Below, piece by piece: positions 54,251 through 64,000 of a DNA stretch of 64,000 nt. A program made the position numbers and the translations under genes. Below the pieces are notes generated by a model that was not told where the DNA came from, made no database searches, and saw nothing but the letters and a program-made list of their open reading frames with translations. Source of the DNA: Luteibacter jiangsuensis (GTDB lineage: Bacteria > Pseudomonadota > Gammaproteobacteria > Xanthomonadales > Rhodanobacteraceae). Each line of letters opens with the position of its first letter. Position 1 is the first letter of the stretch. The DNA is taken from positions 1-64,000 of the forward strand of contig NZ_JAAQQR010000002.1 in NCBI RefSeq assembly GCF_011742555.1. Direction: 5' to 3'.

Positions 54251-54739
54251 TCACAGCCGCGTGACGTGCCAGGAGATCATGCGCCCGTCCTTGTACGGCA
54301 TCACGCCGTGAAACGGGCGCGGGTCGGCGTCGAAGACGAGCGGCAGGAAATGGCGGTCGCCTTCCCACATCGGCAGGGCGTCCAGCTTTTCCACGGGCAC
54401 CCATTCCAACGCGCCCTCATGGTTCGACGTGAGCGGCGTGCCCTCGAAGCGCGTGACGACGAAGATGAATCCGAGCCAGTCTTCGCCCTGCTTGCCGAAG
54501 CCGGGCCAGTTCAGGGTGCCGCGCAGGCTCATCTCGGTGCATTCGATGCCGGCTTCCTCCCTGATCTCGCGCCGCATGCAGGCGGCGATGTCCTCGCCCG
54601 GCTCCATCTTGCCGCCGAGCCCGTTGTACTTCCCCAGGTGCATGTCGTCCTGGCGGGCGTTGCGATGGATCATGAGGACGTGGCTGCCATCAGGCGAAAG
54701 GACATAGCCGAGCGTGGCGACGATGGGCGTATAGGGCAT
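54251..54739 (-). CDS. NUDIX hydrolase (MutT-like)
   Basis: 162 aa. NUDIX box in order: GGKMEPGEDIAACMRREIRE followed by EAGI (Gx5Ex7REUxEExGU). YNGLGGK and DWLGFIFVVTRFEG resemble 8-oxo-dGTP diphosphatases of the YvcI/MutT group. It probably cleans oxidised nucleotides. It ends at the 13-bp array and is divergent from the glycosidase gene. Confidence 0.9.
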   Translation of the reverse strand: MPYTPIVATLGYVLSPDGSHVLMIHRNARQDDMHLGKYNGLGGKMEPGEDIAACMRREIREEAGIECTEMSLRGTLNWPGFGKQGEDWLGFIFVVTRFEGTPLTSNHEGALEWVPVEKLDALPMWEGDRHFLPLVFDADPRPFHGVMPYKDGRMISWHVTRL

Positions 54740-54842
54740 GGCGGTGGGGAAAGGGAGGAAAAACCAGGGAGTTTACGCCCTGCGTCAGCAAACCGCCGCA
54801 GCGCAGCTTGCGCGGGACGCCGCGCCCGGCGACCATCGTCGA

Positions 54843-55670
54843 ATGCTCCATCCCACTATCCCCCTTTTGTTGAACCGCGCCACGATCCGCATCCTCGCCG
54901 CCGGCAGCATCGCCGCGCTGGCGGGCTGTGCGAGTCCGGCCGACGCCGTGGAAGGCCGCGACCTCACCTTCGACAGCCAGTCGTACTTCGCGGTCACGGT
55001 GGACACGCGCAAGGACGATATCGAGCTCTACTGGCGCAACCCGGATAACGGCCAGCCCTTCGGCGGCCTGGAAGCGCTGAAGACATGGACTGCCGGCAAG
55101 GGCCGCACGCTCGCCTTCGCCGCCAACGCCGGCATCTACGACCGCGAGTTCAAGCCGCTTGGGCTATATGTGGAGAACGGCAAGACCGTGGTGCCGCTCA
55201 ACCTCGCGCATGGCAACCCGCGCTCGGGCAATTTCTCGCTGCTGCCCAACGGCGTCTTCGCGGTCTACGACGACGGCAGCGCGGAAGTGCGCACCAGCGA
55301 CGCCTTTCGCGCCGCGGGCCGCAAGCCTCGCTGGGCCACGCAGTCGGGCCCCATGCTCGTGATCGACGGCGAGATCAACCCGCAGTTCGAGAACGGCTCA
55401 GACAGCATGAAATGGCGCAGCGGCGTCTGCGCGAAAACCCCGCGCGAGGTCGTCTTCGTGGTGAGCCGGGCCCCGGTGAACTTCCACAGCTTCGCGCGCC
55501 TGTTCCGCGACGCGATCGGCTGCCGCGACGCCTTGTTCCTCGACGGCACGATCTCGCAGTTCTACACGCCCGAAGCGGGCTACACCGGTGCGCCGGCCTT
55601 CATGACGAAGCCTTACGCGGGCATGATCGCGGTGTTCCCTAAACGCCCGGGCGCGCTTCCGGCGGACTGA
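54843..55670 (+). CDS. Phosphodiester glycosidase (NAGPA-domain) lipoprotein
   Basis: 275 aa from ATG 54843. The signal peptide ends in lipobox LAGC. The NAGPA-type domain has [56 protein letters not shown] and [20 protein letters not shown]. Such proteins act on phosphodiester-linked sugars at the cell surface; the substrate is unknown. Its last 32 nt overlap the 3' end of convergent dapE. Confidence 0.85.
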   Translation: MLHPTIPLLLNRATIRILAAGSIAALAGCASPADAVEGRDLTFDSQSYFAVTVDTRKDDIELYWRNPDNGQPFGGLEALKTWTAGKGRTLAFAANAGIYDREFKPLGLYVENGKTVVPLNLAHGNPRSGNFSLLPNGVFAVYDDGSAEVRTSDAFRAAGRKPRWATQSGPMLVIDGEINPQFENGSDSMKWRSGVCAKTPREVVFVVSRAPVNFHSFARLFRDAIGCRDALFLDGTISQFYTPEAGYTGAPAFMTKPYAGMIAVFPKRPGALPAD

Positions 55671-56805
55671 CGGGATCGAGCAGCATGCGCTCGCAGATTG
55701 CCTCGTAAAGGTCCGGCAACCGCTCCAGATCGGCGATCGACACACACTCGTCCACCTTGTGGATGGTGGCGTTGACGGGCCCCAGTTCGATCACCTCGGC
55801 ACCCATGGGGGCGATGAAGCGACCGTCCGACGTGCCGCCGCCCGTGCTCTGCTCGGGATCGGTGCCGCACAGGTCGCGGCAGACGTTCACCACGACCTCG
55901 CGCAACCGCCCACCCGGCGTGGCAAGGAACGGACGCCCCGACAGATGCCACTCGATGGTGAAATCCACGCCGTGGGCGCGAAGGATGGCTTCCGTGCGCT
56001 CGCGCAATTCGTCGGCGGTGCTCGCCGTGGCGTAACGGAAGTTGATCAGCGCGACGAGCTCGCCCGGAATGACGTTGTTGGCCCCCGTGCCTGCATGGAC
56101 GTTGGATACCTGGAACGACGTGGGCGGAAAGTCCGCGTTGCCTTCGTCCCAGCGTTCCGCAGCGAGCGCGGCGAGCGCCGGGGCGAATGCGTGGATCGGG
56201 TTCTTCGCCTTGTCCGGATACGCCACGTGCCCCTGCACACCACGAACGGTGAGCGTGCCCGAAAGCGAGCCGCGACGCCCCACCCGAATAAGGTCGCCGA
56301 GCTTGGCCTTCGCCGAAGGCTCGCCCACCACGCAAGCGTCGATACATTGCCCGGTGCGGGTGAAGTGCTCGACCACTTCGCGCACGCCGTGCAAGGCCAC
56401 GCCTTCCTCGTCGCTGGTCAGCAGCAGGCCGACCGTGCCGGCATGGTCGGGATGCGCGACGACGAAGCGTTCGAGCGCCACGACCATCGCGGCCACCGAG
56501 CCCTTCATGTCGGCGGCACCGCGGCCGTAGAGCAGTCCCTCGCGCTCCGTGGGCTCGAAGGGCGGCGATGCCCAGCGATCCTCTGGGCCCGTGGGCACGA
56601 CGTCAGTGTGGCCGAGGAAGGCGAGCACGGGGCCTTCGCCGCCGTGCGTGGCCCAGAGGTTGTCGACGTCGCCGTAGCGGAGGTGTTCGATGCGAAAGCC
56701 GACCGCTTCGAGACGGTTCGCGATCAACGGCAGGCAACCGGCATCGTCGGGGGTGACCGAACGGCGACGGATCAGATCGTGGGCCAAATCTAGTACTGGC
56801 GACAT
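55639..56805 (-). CDS. dapE: Succinyl-diaminopimelate desuccinylase
   Basis: 388 aa from ATG 56805. Metal ligands: His in [13 protein letters not shown], Asp in [14 protein letters not shown], Glu pair in [12 protein letters not shown], Glu in [13 protein letters not shown]. Dimerisation-domain [18 protein letters not shown] and active-site [14 protein letters not shown] follow. It is late lysine/diaminopimelate synthesis. It is 5 nt after the ArsC-like gene, and with dapD places two dap genes in one run. Confidence 0.96.
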   Translation of the reverse strand: MSPVLDLAHDLIRRRSVTPDDAGCLPLIANRLEAVGFRIEHLRYGDVDNLWATHGGEGPVLAFLGHTDVVPTGPEDRWASPPFEPTEREGLLYGRGAADMKGSVAAMVVALERFVVAHPDHAGTVGLLLTSDEEGVALHGVREVVEHFTRTGQCIDACVVGEPSAKAKLGDLIRVGRRGSLSGTLTVRGVQGHVAYPDKAKNPIHAFAPALAALAAERWDEGNADFPPTSFQVSNVHAGTGANNVIPGELVALINFRYATASTADELRERTEAILRAHGVDFTIEWHLSGRPFLATPGGRLREVVVNVCRDLCGTDPEQSTGGGTSDGRFIAPMGAEVIELGPVNATIHKVDECVSIADLERLPDLYEAICERMLLDPVSPPEARPGV

Positions 56806-56810
56806 GATAT

Positions 56811-57179
56811 CTAGGGGTGGATGTGGATGTGTCCGAACCGCTTCTTGAACGCATTGTCGGTGAAACCGACGGTGACCTCGTCGCCTTCCACAACCACCGG
56901 TCGCTTGATCAGCGCCGGATACTCCTTGAGCAACAAGGTCCACTCCGGGTCCGTGCGCGGATCCTTGCGCTGCGGGAGCAACGTGCGCCAGGTGGTGGAC
57001 GCCTTGTTCACCAGCTTTTCCCAGCCACCGAGCTTTTCCGCCCATGTTTTCAGCGTCGCCGCGGGAACCGGGTTCGCCCGGTAATCCACGAACTCGTGCT
57101 CCACACCGAAGCGCGTGAGCCAGTTGCGCGCCTTCTTGCAGGTGTCGCAGGCGGGCAGGCCGTAAACCGTGATCGTCAT
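56811..57179 (-). CDS. ArsC/Spx-family protein (YffB-type)
   Basis: 122 aa thioredoxin-fold protein. The CxxC site is in [16 protein letters not shown] and the conserved cis-Pro region is [16 protein letters not shown]. It is the YffB subgroup that neighbours dapE in Escherichia coli too; true arsenate reduction is unlikely. It is 3 nt past the dapD stop. Confidence 0.92.
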   Translation of the reverse strand: MTITVYGLPACDTCKKARNWLTRFGVEHEFVDYRANPVPAATLKTWAEKLGGWEKLVNKASTTWRTLLPQRKDPRTDPEWTLLLKEYPALIKRPVVVEGDEVTVGFTDNAFKKRFGHIHIHP

Positions 57180-57182
57180 GGT

Positions 57183-57996
<814 letters not shown>

Positions 57997-58016
<20 letters not shown>

Positions 58017-60654
58017 GTACGGAAGTCCTGGGGCTTTCGGAACCGATATGGCGCAGCAGGCAGGCCCGCAGGATCTCCCGGCGATCGGGCGAAAGCGGCG
58101 CGTTGCTGCGGTCGGTGAGTTGGAAGAAATCTTCGACGCGTTCGCCGAACGTGGCAATGCGCGCATCATGCACGCGCACCTCCGCTTCGGCCAGCGCTTG
58201 CGCCACGGCCGCGAGCAGGCCGGGCCGGTCAGTGCACACCAACGCCAGCTGCGTGCGCTCGCCCGCGTCCACGAATTCGATGCGGGGCGCCATCTGGAAA
58301 TGGCGAAGGTGACGCGACAGCGTGCGCTTGGCCGGCCCGTGTCCCGCCGACTGCGACAGCGCGTGCCGCATGCGCGCGCGCAGTTCCTCGGCGCGCTGCA
58401 ACGAGGCCGGCGCCTGGGAGTCGGACTCCAGCAGGAGGAAGGTGTCCAGCGCCATCCCCGTGTTCGACACGAGGATGCGTGCCTCCATGACGGAAAAGCG
58501 GAGGCGGTCGAGCACGGCCGTCACCGTGGCGAACAGACCGTCGCGGTCGGGCGTGTAGATGAAGAGTTCGGTGCTGCCGCGCACCGAGAACGGATGGACC
58601 TCCACCAGCGGCGTCGCGCCATGGGCCCGAAGTATCGCCGCGGTCTGCCAGGCGATCTGCTCGGGCCGGTGACGCAGGAAACTGGTATCGGGAAACTCGG
58701 CCCATACCTTCGCGATCTCGTCGGCGTCGATGTGCTCGGTAGCGAGCACCGTCATCGCCTTCTCGCGACATTCGCGCACGCGCACCGCCGCATGGGCGGG
58801 CGGCGTCAGATCGCTGCGCAAGGCGAAGCGGGTAGCCGTGTACAGGTCGGCGAGCAGACGATCCTTCCACGCGTTCCACAGCTTGGGACTGGTGCCGATG
58901 ATGTCCGCGATGGTCAGTAGGTAAAGGTGGTCGAGGTGTTCCCAGTCGCCCACCACCGAGGCGAAGCGATGCACCACTTCCGGGTCGGTGATGTCCTGGC
59001 GCTGCGCGGTGGTGCTCATGAGGAGGTGGTAGCGCACCAGCCAGGCCACCAGTTCCACTTGTTCCGCCGGCAGGCCGAGGCGCGTGCAGAAGTCGCGCGC
59101 GTCTTCCTCGCCCAGCACGGAATGGTCGCCGCCGCGCCCCTTCGCGATATCGTGGAACAGCGCGGCGAGCAGGAGCAGTTCCGGCCTCTCGAGGTGCGGC
59201 CACACTTCACAGGCGATGGGAAATTCGCGGCGTGCGGCGGGATCGGCGAACCGGGCCACCGTGCGCAGCACACGCGTAGTGTGCTCGTCCACGGTATACA
59301 CGTGGAACAGGTCGTACTGCATGCGCCCCACCACCTTGCCGAACGCGGGCAGGATGGCGGCGAGCAGGCCGTGCCGGTTCATTCGCCACAACGCATCCAC
59401 GGCCGGGGCGCCGCGGCGAAGCAGCGCGAGGAACGCGCCGAGCACCTGCGGATCGTCGGCAAGCGATTCGCCGTGCTGCGATACCGCATGCTGGATGCGC
59501 CGCATGGTTTCCGCGGTGAACCCCGTGATGCCCGGCTCGTCGAGCCGCGCAATGAAGATCTCCACCAGCGACGACGGCCTGCGCACGAAGAGGTGCGGAT
59601 TGCGTGGCGCGATACGTGAACCGTAGCGCACGTAGTCGGTACCGACCGGCGCCGGTTCCGTGGCCGGGTCCAGCATTTCCTCGAAGCGTTCCACCAGCTG
59701 CGTGCCCGAGCGCTCGATCTGCGTCGCGGCGCGGTAGTAGCCCTGCATGAACTGTTCGACGCCGAGGTTCTTCGCGTGCTCGTCTTCGAATCCCAGCCGC
59801 TCGGCGAGCGCGCGCTGGTAGTCGAACAGCAGGCGCTCTTCGGCGCGCCCGGCTTCCAGGTGCAGCGCGTAGCGGTAACGGCGAAGCGTTTCCTCCGCAC
59901 GGGTAAGGCGCGCCGCCTCCACGGGCTCGAGCAGGCCTTCGGCGACCATCGCGTCGAAATCGGGCGCATTCGCGAGGCGGCGCCCGAGCCAGCGGATGGC
60001 GTCGAGCGTTCGCAGCCCCCCGGGGCCGTCCTTGAGGTTCGGCTCAAGATTCTGGGCCGTGTCGTCGTAGCGGGCATGGCGGGCATCGCGCTCGGCGAGC
60101 CGAGCCGCGAGATACGCGCGCGGCGGCCAGATGGCCGGATCGTCGAGGATGCCGCGAAGGCGGTCGCCGAGCGCGGGCTGGCCGGCCAGGCGGCGCGCGT
60201 CGAGCAGACTGGTGAACACGCTGGCGTCCTGCGCGGCCAGGTCGCGGCATTGCTCCACCGTGCGCACCGCATGCCCGGGTTTCAGGCCGATGTCCCACAG
60301 GCAGGCGAAGAAGTGTTCCAGCGCACGCGCGAGCGCCGGCGAGTGGTCGTCGACCAGCGCCAGCAGGTCGACATCGGAGCGGGGAAACAGGAGCCCCCTG
60401 CCGAAGCCGCCCACCGCGAACAAGGCCGCTTCCGCCGAATCGCCCAGGCTCGCGTGCCACACGTGGACCACGATCCGTTCCACGATGTCGCCCCGCCGGC
60501 GCGCCAGGGCCGATGCGCCCTCGCCTTCACCGAAGGCGGCGGCCAGCGCACGGTCTACGTCGCCCAGCAACTGTCGCAGGGATCGCCGCGCTTCCGGCGA
60601 CACACCGGAGCGGGGTACGACCTTGGGAAGGCGCGGGAGCGATGGGAGTGTCAC
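57997..60654 (-). CDS. glnD: Bifunctional uridylyltransferase/uridylyl-removing enzyme GlnD
   Basis: 885 aa from GTG 60654. The nucleotidyltransferase domain has [17 protein letters not shown] (about 83-99). The HD hydrolase domain has [19 protein letters not shown]. Two C-terminal ACT domains sense glutamine ([20 protein letters not shown] and [20 protein letters not shown]). It modifies PII according to nitrogen status. It is 7 nt after map and overlaps dapD. Confidence 0.97.
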
Positions 60655-60661
60655 TTCGTGA

Positions 60662-61429
60662 TCAGGCCGCGTCGGGCCAGGGCGTCAGGATCTCGAACCC
60701 GTCATCGGTGACGGCGATGGTGTGTTCCCACTGGGCCGAGAGCGAATGGTCCTTGGTGACGACCGTCCAACCGTCGGGCAGCGACTTCGTCTGCGGCTTG
60801 CCGGCGTTGATCATGGGCTCGACCGTGAAGGTCATACCCGGCTTCAGTTCCAGACCCGTGCCGGGGCGCCCGTAGTGCAGCACCTGCGGTTCGTCGTGGT
60901 AGACCTTGCCGATGCCGTGGCCGCAGTACTCGCGCACCACGGAGAAGCCGGCGGCCTCCGCGTGCTTCTGGATGGCCGCGCCCACGTCGCCCAGGGTGGC
61001 GCCCGGCTTCACCGCCTGGATGCCCTTCATCATGGCCTCGTAGGTGGTGTCCACCAGGCGCTTCGCCAGGACGCTCGGCGTACCGACGAAATACATGCGG
61101 CTGGTGTCGCCATGCCACCCGTCCTTGATGACGGTGACGTCGATGTTCACGATGTCGCCGTCCTTCAAGACCTTGGTGGGGCTGGGGATGCCGTGGCAGA
61201 TCACGTGGTTGACCGACGTGCAGGTGGTTTTCGGGTAGCCGCGGTACCCCACGTTCGCGGGAATCGCCTTCTGCACGTTCACGATGTGGTCGTGCGCCAG
61301 CTGATCCAGTTCCTCGGTGGTGACGCCCGGCTTCACGTGCGGCACCAGCATGGCCAGGACTTCCGCGGCCAGCCTGCCGGCTTCGCGCATGGCCTGTATT
61401 TCTTCGGGGGTCTTCGGTACGACTGCCAT
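60662..61429 (-). CDS. map: Methionine aminopeptidase, type I
   Basis: 255 aa from ATG 61429 with GAGAG upstream; a longer frame to 61480 lacks support. Metal ligands: Asp in [20 protein letters not shown] (two), His in [10 protein letters not shown], Glu in FTVEPMIN, Glu in [10 protein letters not shown]. It is the first gene of map-glnD-dapD-ArsC-dapE. It is divergent from rpsB, a very common arrangement. Confidence 0.97.
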   Translation of the reverse strand: MAVVPKTPEEIQAMREAGRLAAEVLAMLVPHVKPGVTTEELDQLAHDHIVNVQKAIPANVGYRGYPKTTCTSVNHVICHGIPSPTKVLKDGDIVNIDVTVIKDGWHGDTSRMYFVGTPSVLAKRLVDTTYEAMMKGIQAVKPGATLGDVGAAIQKHAEAAGFSVVREYCGHGIGKVYHDEPQVLHYGRPGTGLELKPGMTFTVEPMINAGKPQTKSLPDGWTVVTKDHSLSAQWEHTIAVTDDGFEILTPWPDAA

Positions 61430-61515
61430 CGGTACTCTCTCTTTATCCTTTGCCGTCAGGGGATTGGGCTTGCCACGCAAGATGGGGGCACCCTGTCCCG
61501 GTTGCCACCCTCGGC

Positions 61516-61545
61516 TTGCGGCGAGGGGGCTCCGGAGGCTACAAT
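61516..61545 (+). promoter_or_regulatory. Promoter of rpsB-tsf
   Basis: TTGCGG, 18 nt, TACAAT. The start is predicted near 61552, leaving a leader of about 230 nt before rpsB. The 352-nt map-rpsB gap holds this promoter, the leader and presumably the map promoter. Confidence 0.6.
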
Positions 61546-61748
61546 TAGCGAGTTTTGCCGTCCGGCGCAGTCACCCAGAGGGTCACCACGGCGGCGATTC
61601 GAAGCGCGATTGTAACCGCACGGCGCCACCCTTGGCCCCGGCGCGGGGCAATCGCTTCAACGCCACACACGCATCGGCACCGTCTTCGGGGTGCCTGTCC
61701 TTCGGGGCGGGTCGAAGCCGGGGATGCGTGGAGGTCCCAACCCCCATA

Positions 61749-61766
61749 GAACCGCCAAGGCGGTTC
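61749..61766 (+). promoter_or_regulatory. Hairpin before the rpsB ribosome site (likely S2 autoregulation)
   Basis: GAACCGCC-AA-GGCGGTTC is a perfect 8-bp stem ending 4 nt before AGGAG (61771-61775). A structured rpsB leader bound by S2 is known in gammaproteobacteria; that this hairpin is part of it is inferred. Confidence 0.5.
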
Positions 61767-61781
61767 GCCCAGGAGTATTCC

Positions 61782-62630
61782 ATGGCACAAGTCACCATGC
61801 GCGAGATGCTGGAAGCCGGCGTCCATTTCGGTCACCAGACCCGTTACTGGAACCCCAAGATGGCTCCGTACATCTTCGGCGCCCGCGGCAAGATCCACAT
61901 CATCAACCTCGAGAAGACCCTTCCGCTCTTCACCGACGCGATGAACTTCCTCTCGGGCCTGGCCCAGAAGGGCGGCACCATCCTGTTCGTGGGCACCAAG
62001 CGTTCGGCCCGCGAGGCCCTCGCCGAGGAAGCCGCGCGCGCCGGTCAGCCGTTCGTCACCGCCCGCTGGCTCGGCGGCATGCTCACCAACTTCCGCACGG
62101 TGAAGCAGTCGGTTGCCCGCCTGAAGGAACTCGAGGCCGCCGAAACCGACGGTTCGTTCGACCGCCTGGTGAAGCATGAAGTGCTGGCCCGTCGCCGCGA
62201 GCGCGAGAAGCTGCAGAACTCGCTGGGCGGCATCAAGGACATGAACCGCCTGCCGGACGCGCTCTTCATCGTGGACATCGGCCACGAAGACATCGCCGTT
62301 CAGGAAGCCCGCAAGCTCGGCATCCCGGTCGTCGCCGTCGTCGATACCAACTACGACCCGGCCCTCGTCGACTACGCCATCCCGGGTAACGACGACGCCA
62401 TCCGCGCCATCCAGCTGTACGCCCGTGCCGCCGCCGACTCCATCCTGGAAGGCAAATCCGCCGCTCCGAACGCCGCCCGTGGCGACGCCAACGAGTTCGT
62501 GGAGCTGGACGAGGAAGGCAACCCGGTCGCCAAGGACGAAGCCCCGCGCGGCGAGCGTCGTGGCGCCCCGGCCAAGAAGGGTGCCCCGCGTCGCGAAGGC
62601 GGCCGTGACGGTGGTCGTGGCCGCGCGTAA
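61782..62630 (+). CDS. rpsB: 30S ribosomal protein S2
   Basis: 282 aa from ATG 61782, AGGAG 6 nt upstream. It starts [20 protein letters not shown], with [37 protein letters not shown] and [16 protein letters not shown]. The C-terminal 40 residues are a charged, basic extension ([20 protein letters not shown]) longer than in E. coli S2 (241 aa). It is cotranscribed with tsf. Confidence 0.98.
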   Translation: MAQVTMREMLEAGVHFGHQTRYWNPKMAPYIFGARGKIHIINLEKTLPLFTDAMNFLSGLAQKGGTILFVGTKRSAREALAEEAARAGQPFVTARWLGGMLTNFRTVKQSVARLKELEAAETDGSFDRLVKHEVLARRREREKLQNSLGGIKDMNRLPDALFIVDIGHEDIAVQEARKLGIPVVAVVDTNYDPALVDYAIPGNDDAIRAIQLYARAAADSILEGKSAAPNAARGDANEFVELDEEGNPVAKDEAPRGERRGAPAKKGAPRREGGRDGGRGRA

Positions 62631-62715
62631 GCGCCCCACCCCGTAATCCGCTCTTCCGTTTCACCGGCGCCGCGGCACCCTCGCCGCGGCGCCCATCAAA
62701 CTTTGAGGAATTACC

Positions 62716-63594
62716 ATGGCTGAGATCACCGCAAGCCTCGTCAAGGACCTGCGCGAGCGTTCCGGCGTCGGCATGATGGAGTGCAAGAAGGCACTCGTCG
62801 AAAACAACGGCGACATCGAAGCGGCGATGGAATGGCTGCGTAAGAACGGCATGGCCAAGGCCGACAAGAAGGCCGACCGCGTGGCCGCCGAAGGCCTGGT
62901 CGCCGTCGCCGTCGACGGCGGCAAGGGCGTCATGGTCGAGGTCAACAGCGAAACCGACTTCGCCGCCAAGAACGAGCAGTTCATCAAGTTCACCAAGGAC
63001 GTCGCCGACGTCGCCCTCGCCGCCGGCGCCACCGACATCGACGCGCTGAAGGGCGCGAAGCTCGGCAGCGGCACGGTCGAGGAAGGCGCGAAGGAACTCA
63101 CCCTGACCATCGGCGAGAAGTTCGACGTGCGTCGCATCGCGGCCATCCAGACCGACGGCGTGCTTGGCGCCTACTCGCACGGCGGCCGCATCGGCGTGCT
63201 CGTGGCACTCAAGGGCGGCTCGGAAGAGCTGGCCAAGGGCATCGCCATGCACGTGGCCGCGATGAACCCGCGGTTCGTCAGCGAGAAGGACGTCCCGGCC
63301 GATTTCCTCGAGAAGGAAAAGGAAATCGAGCTCTCGAAGATGACCGACAAGGAAAAGGCCAAGCCGGCCGACATCCTCGAGAAGATCGTTTCGGGCAAGG
63401 TCAACAAGATCCTGGCCGACGTCACGCTGGTGGGCCAGTCCTACGTCATCGACACCGACATCACGGTGGGCGAGGCCCTGAAGAAGGCCGGCGCCGAGAT
63501 CGTCGAAGTCAAGCGCCTCGCCGTGGGCGAGGGCATCGAGAAGGTGCAGGACAACTTCGCCGAAGAAGTGATGAAGCAGGCGGGCCTGGCGTAA
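62716..63594 (+). CDS. tsf: Elongation factor Ts
   Basis: 292 aa. The N-terminal UBA-like part ([20 protein letters not shown]) is followed by [16 protein letters not shown] and [13 protein letters not shown]. It exchanges GDP for GTP on EF-Tu. It follows rpsB by 85 nt and ends at a strong terminator. Confidence 0.98.
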   Translation: MAEITASLVKDLRERSGVGMMECKKALVENNGDIEAAMEWLRKNGMAKADKKADRVAAEGLVAVAVDGGKGVMVEVNSETDFAAKNEQFIKFTKDVADVALAAGATDIDALKGAKLGSGTVEEGAKELTLTIGEKFDVRRIAAIQTDGVLGAYSHGGRIGVLVALKGGSEELAKGIAMHVAAMNPRFVSEKDVPADFLEKEKEIELSKMTDKEKAKPADILEKIVSGKVNKILADVTLVGQSYVIDTDITVGEALKKAGAEIVEVKRLAVGEGIEKVQDNFAEEVMKQAGLA

Positions 63595-63621
63595 GCCTTC
63601 TCCGTAAGTTGCAAAAGAAAA

Positions 63622-63649
63622 GGCCGCGATTGCTCGCGGCCTTTTTTTT
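63622..63649 (+). terminator. Terminator of rpsB-tsf
   Basis: GGCCGCGA (63622-63629) and TCGCGGCC (63634-63641) form a perfect 8-bp stem with 4-nt loop, then eight T residues. Confidence 0.96.
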
Positions 63650-63654
63650 GGGGC

Positions 63655-63778
63655 GTGAAGAGTAAAGCGTAAACAGTGAACCGTAAAAGAGCAAAGCGGG
63701 AGGCACGAGTTACATGTGCCCCGGTTCACTGTTCACGGTTCACGGTTCACGGTTCACGGTTCACGCTTCACTCTTCAC
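63655..63778. repeat. Inverted array of heptamers between tsf and pyrH
   Basis: Left arm: five heptamers, GTGAAGA, GTAAAGC, GTAAACA, GTGAACC, GTAAAAG (63655-63689). Right arm: eight, GGTTCAC, TGTTCAC, four further GGTTCAC, GCTTCAC, TCTTCAC (63723-63778). The two arms are inverse complements at heptamer level and can form a long imperfect stem. The same units occur at 38298-38366. Confidence 0.85.
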
Positions 63779-63822
63779 GCTAGAATACGGCCGTTTTGCC
63801 TCACACAATCTGGAGACCCCCC

Positions 63823-64000
63823 ATGAGCACCCCGCTGAACCACCGCCGCATCCTGCTCAAGCTCTCCGGTGAAGCCCTCATGGGCAGCGAGGATTACGGC
63901 ATCGATCCGAAGGTGATCGGGCGCCTCGCGAAGGAAATTCTCGAAGTCCGCGAAGCGGGCGTACAGGTCGGCGTCGTGATCGGCGGCGGCAACATCTTCC
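63823..64000 (+). CDS. pyrH: UMP kinase, N-terminal part (runs off right edge)
   Basis: 59 codons visible from ATG 63823 with TGGAGA upstream: [20 protein letters not shown] and [11 protein letters not shown], the phosphate-binding start of the bacterial amino-acid-kinase-type UMP kinase. Position after tsf is conserved. TAGAAT (63781-63786), directly after the heptamer array, is a likely -10 box. Confidence 0.97.
   Translation, partial: MSTPLNHRRILLKLSGEALMGSEDYGIDPKVIGRLAKEILEVREAGVQVGVVIGGGNIF

Overview
The window is a GC-rich chromosomal segment of a motile gammaproteobacterium. It most likely comes from the Xanthomonadales/Lysobacterales, family Rhodanobacteraceae (Luteibacter/Dyella-like). 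This rests on flagellar gene order, protein character, the map-glnD-dapD-ArsC/Spx-dapE block facing rpsB-tsf-pyrH, and abundant GTGG-headed REP hairpins. The genus is an inference; no database was searched.

Positions 1-32317 are a flagellar and chemotaxis locus. On the minus strand, reading from high to low coordinates, are cheV, flgBCDEFGHIJKL, fliC, fliD-fliS-fliT-PilZ, fleQ, fliEFGHIJK and fliLM. On the plus strand are a soluble chemotaxis transducer, flgA, flgM, flgN and an EAL/HDOD protein. The promoters spell out the regulatory cascade. Sigma-54 sites (TGGCAC-N5-TTGCA type) precede flgB, fliE, fliL, fliD and the transducer-flgA pair. Sigma-28 sites (TAAA-N15-GCCGATAA) precede fliC and flgM, and a weaker one precedes cheV. 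FleQ would activate the first set; FliA, held by FlgM, would drive the second.

The most striking element is a complete IS110-family insertion sequence (26845-28027) that split a REP hairpin between cheV and the transducer gene. Its 227-bp left end folds into a convincing bridge RNA. Both guide pairs can be read: the donor guides match the element's own ends and the target guides match the REP sequence it entered, around a CT core. The C-terminus of a second IS110-type transposase lies at the left window edge.

Positions 32342-43569 hold a divergent SDR/AraC pair, a ggt-MBL-TMEM43 cluster, a minus-strand rsmD-coaD-lipoprotein-ferredoxin run, and a plus-strand ftsY-AsmA-mutY-yggX run ending at tRNA-Phe(GAA). 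Positions 43965-51495 carry more accessory genes: DUF427, a GH27 alpha-galactosidase, an EamA exporter with an RpiR regulator, a PanE-like reductase, two small unknown proteins, an EEP hydrolase and a proline iminopeptidase-like enzyme.

Positions 51766-64000 are mostly housekeeping: parC, a NUDIX hydrolase, a secreted phosphodiester glycosidase, then dapE, ArsC/Spx-like, dapD, glnD and map on the minus strand, divergent from rpsB-tsf-pyrH.

Intergenic spaces are rich in repeats: paired REPs (BIMEs), short tandem arrays growing out of REP heads, a 13-bp seven-copy array next to the NUDIX gene, and two inverted arrays of heptamers beside terminators.
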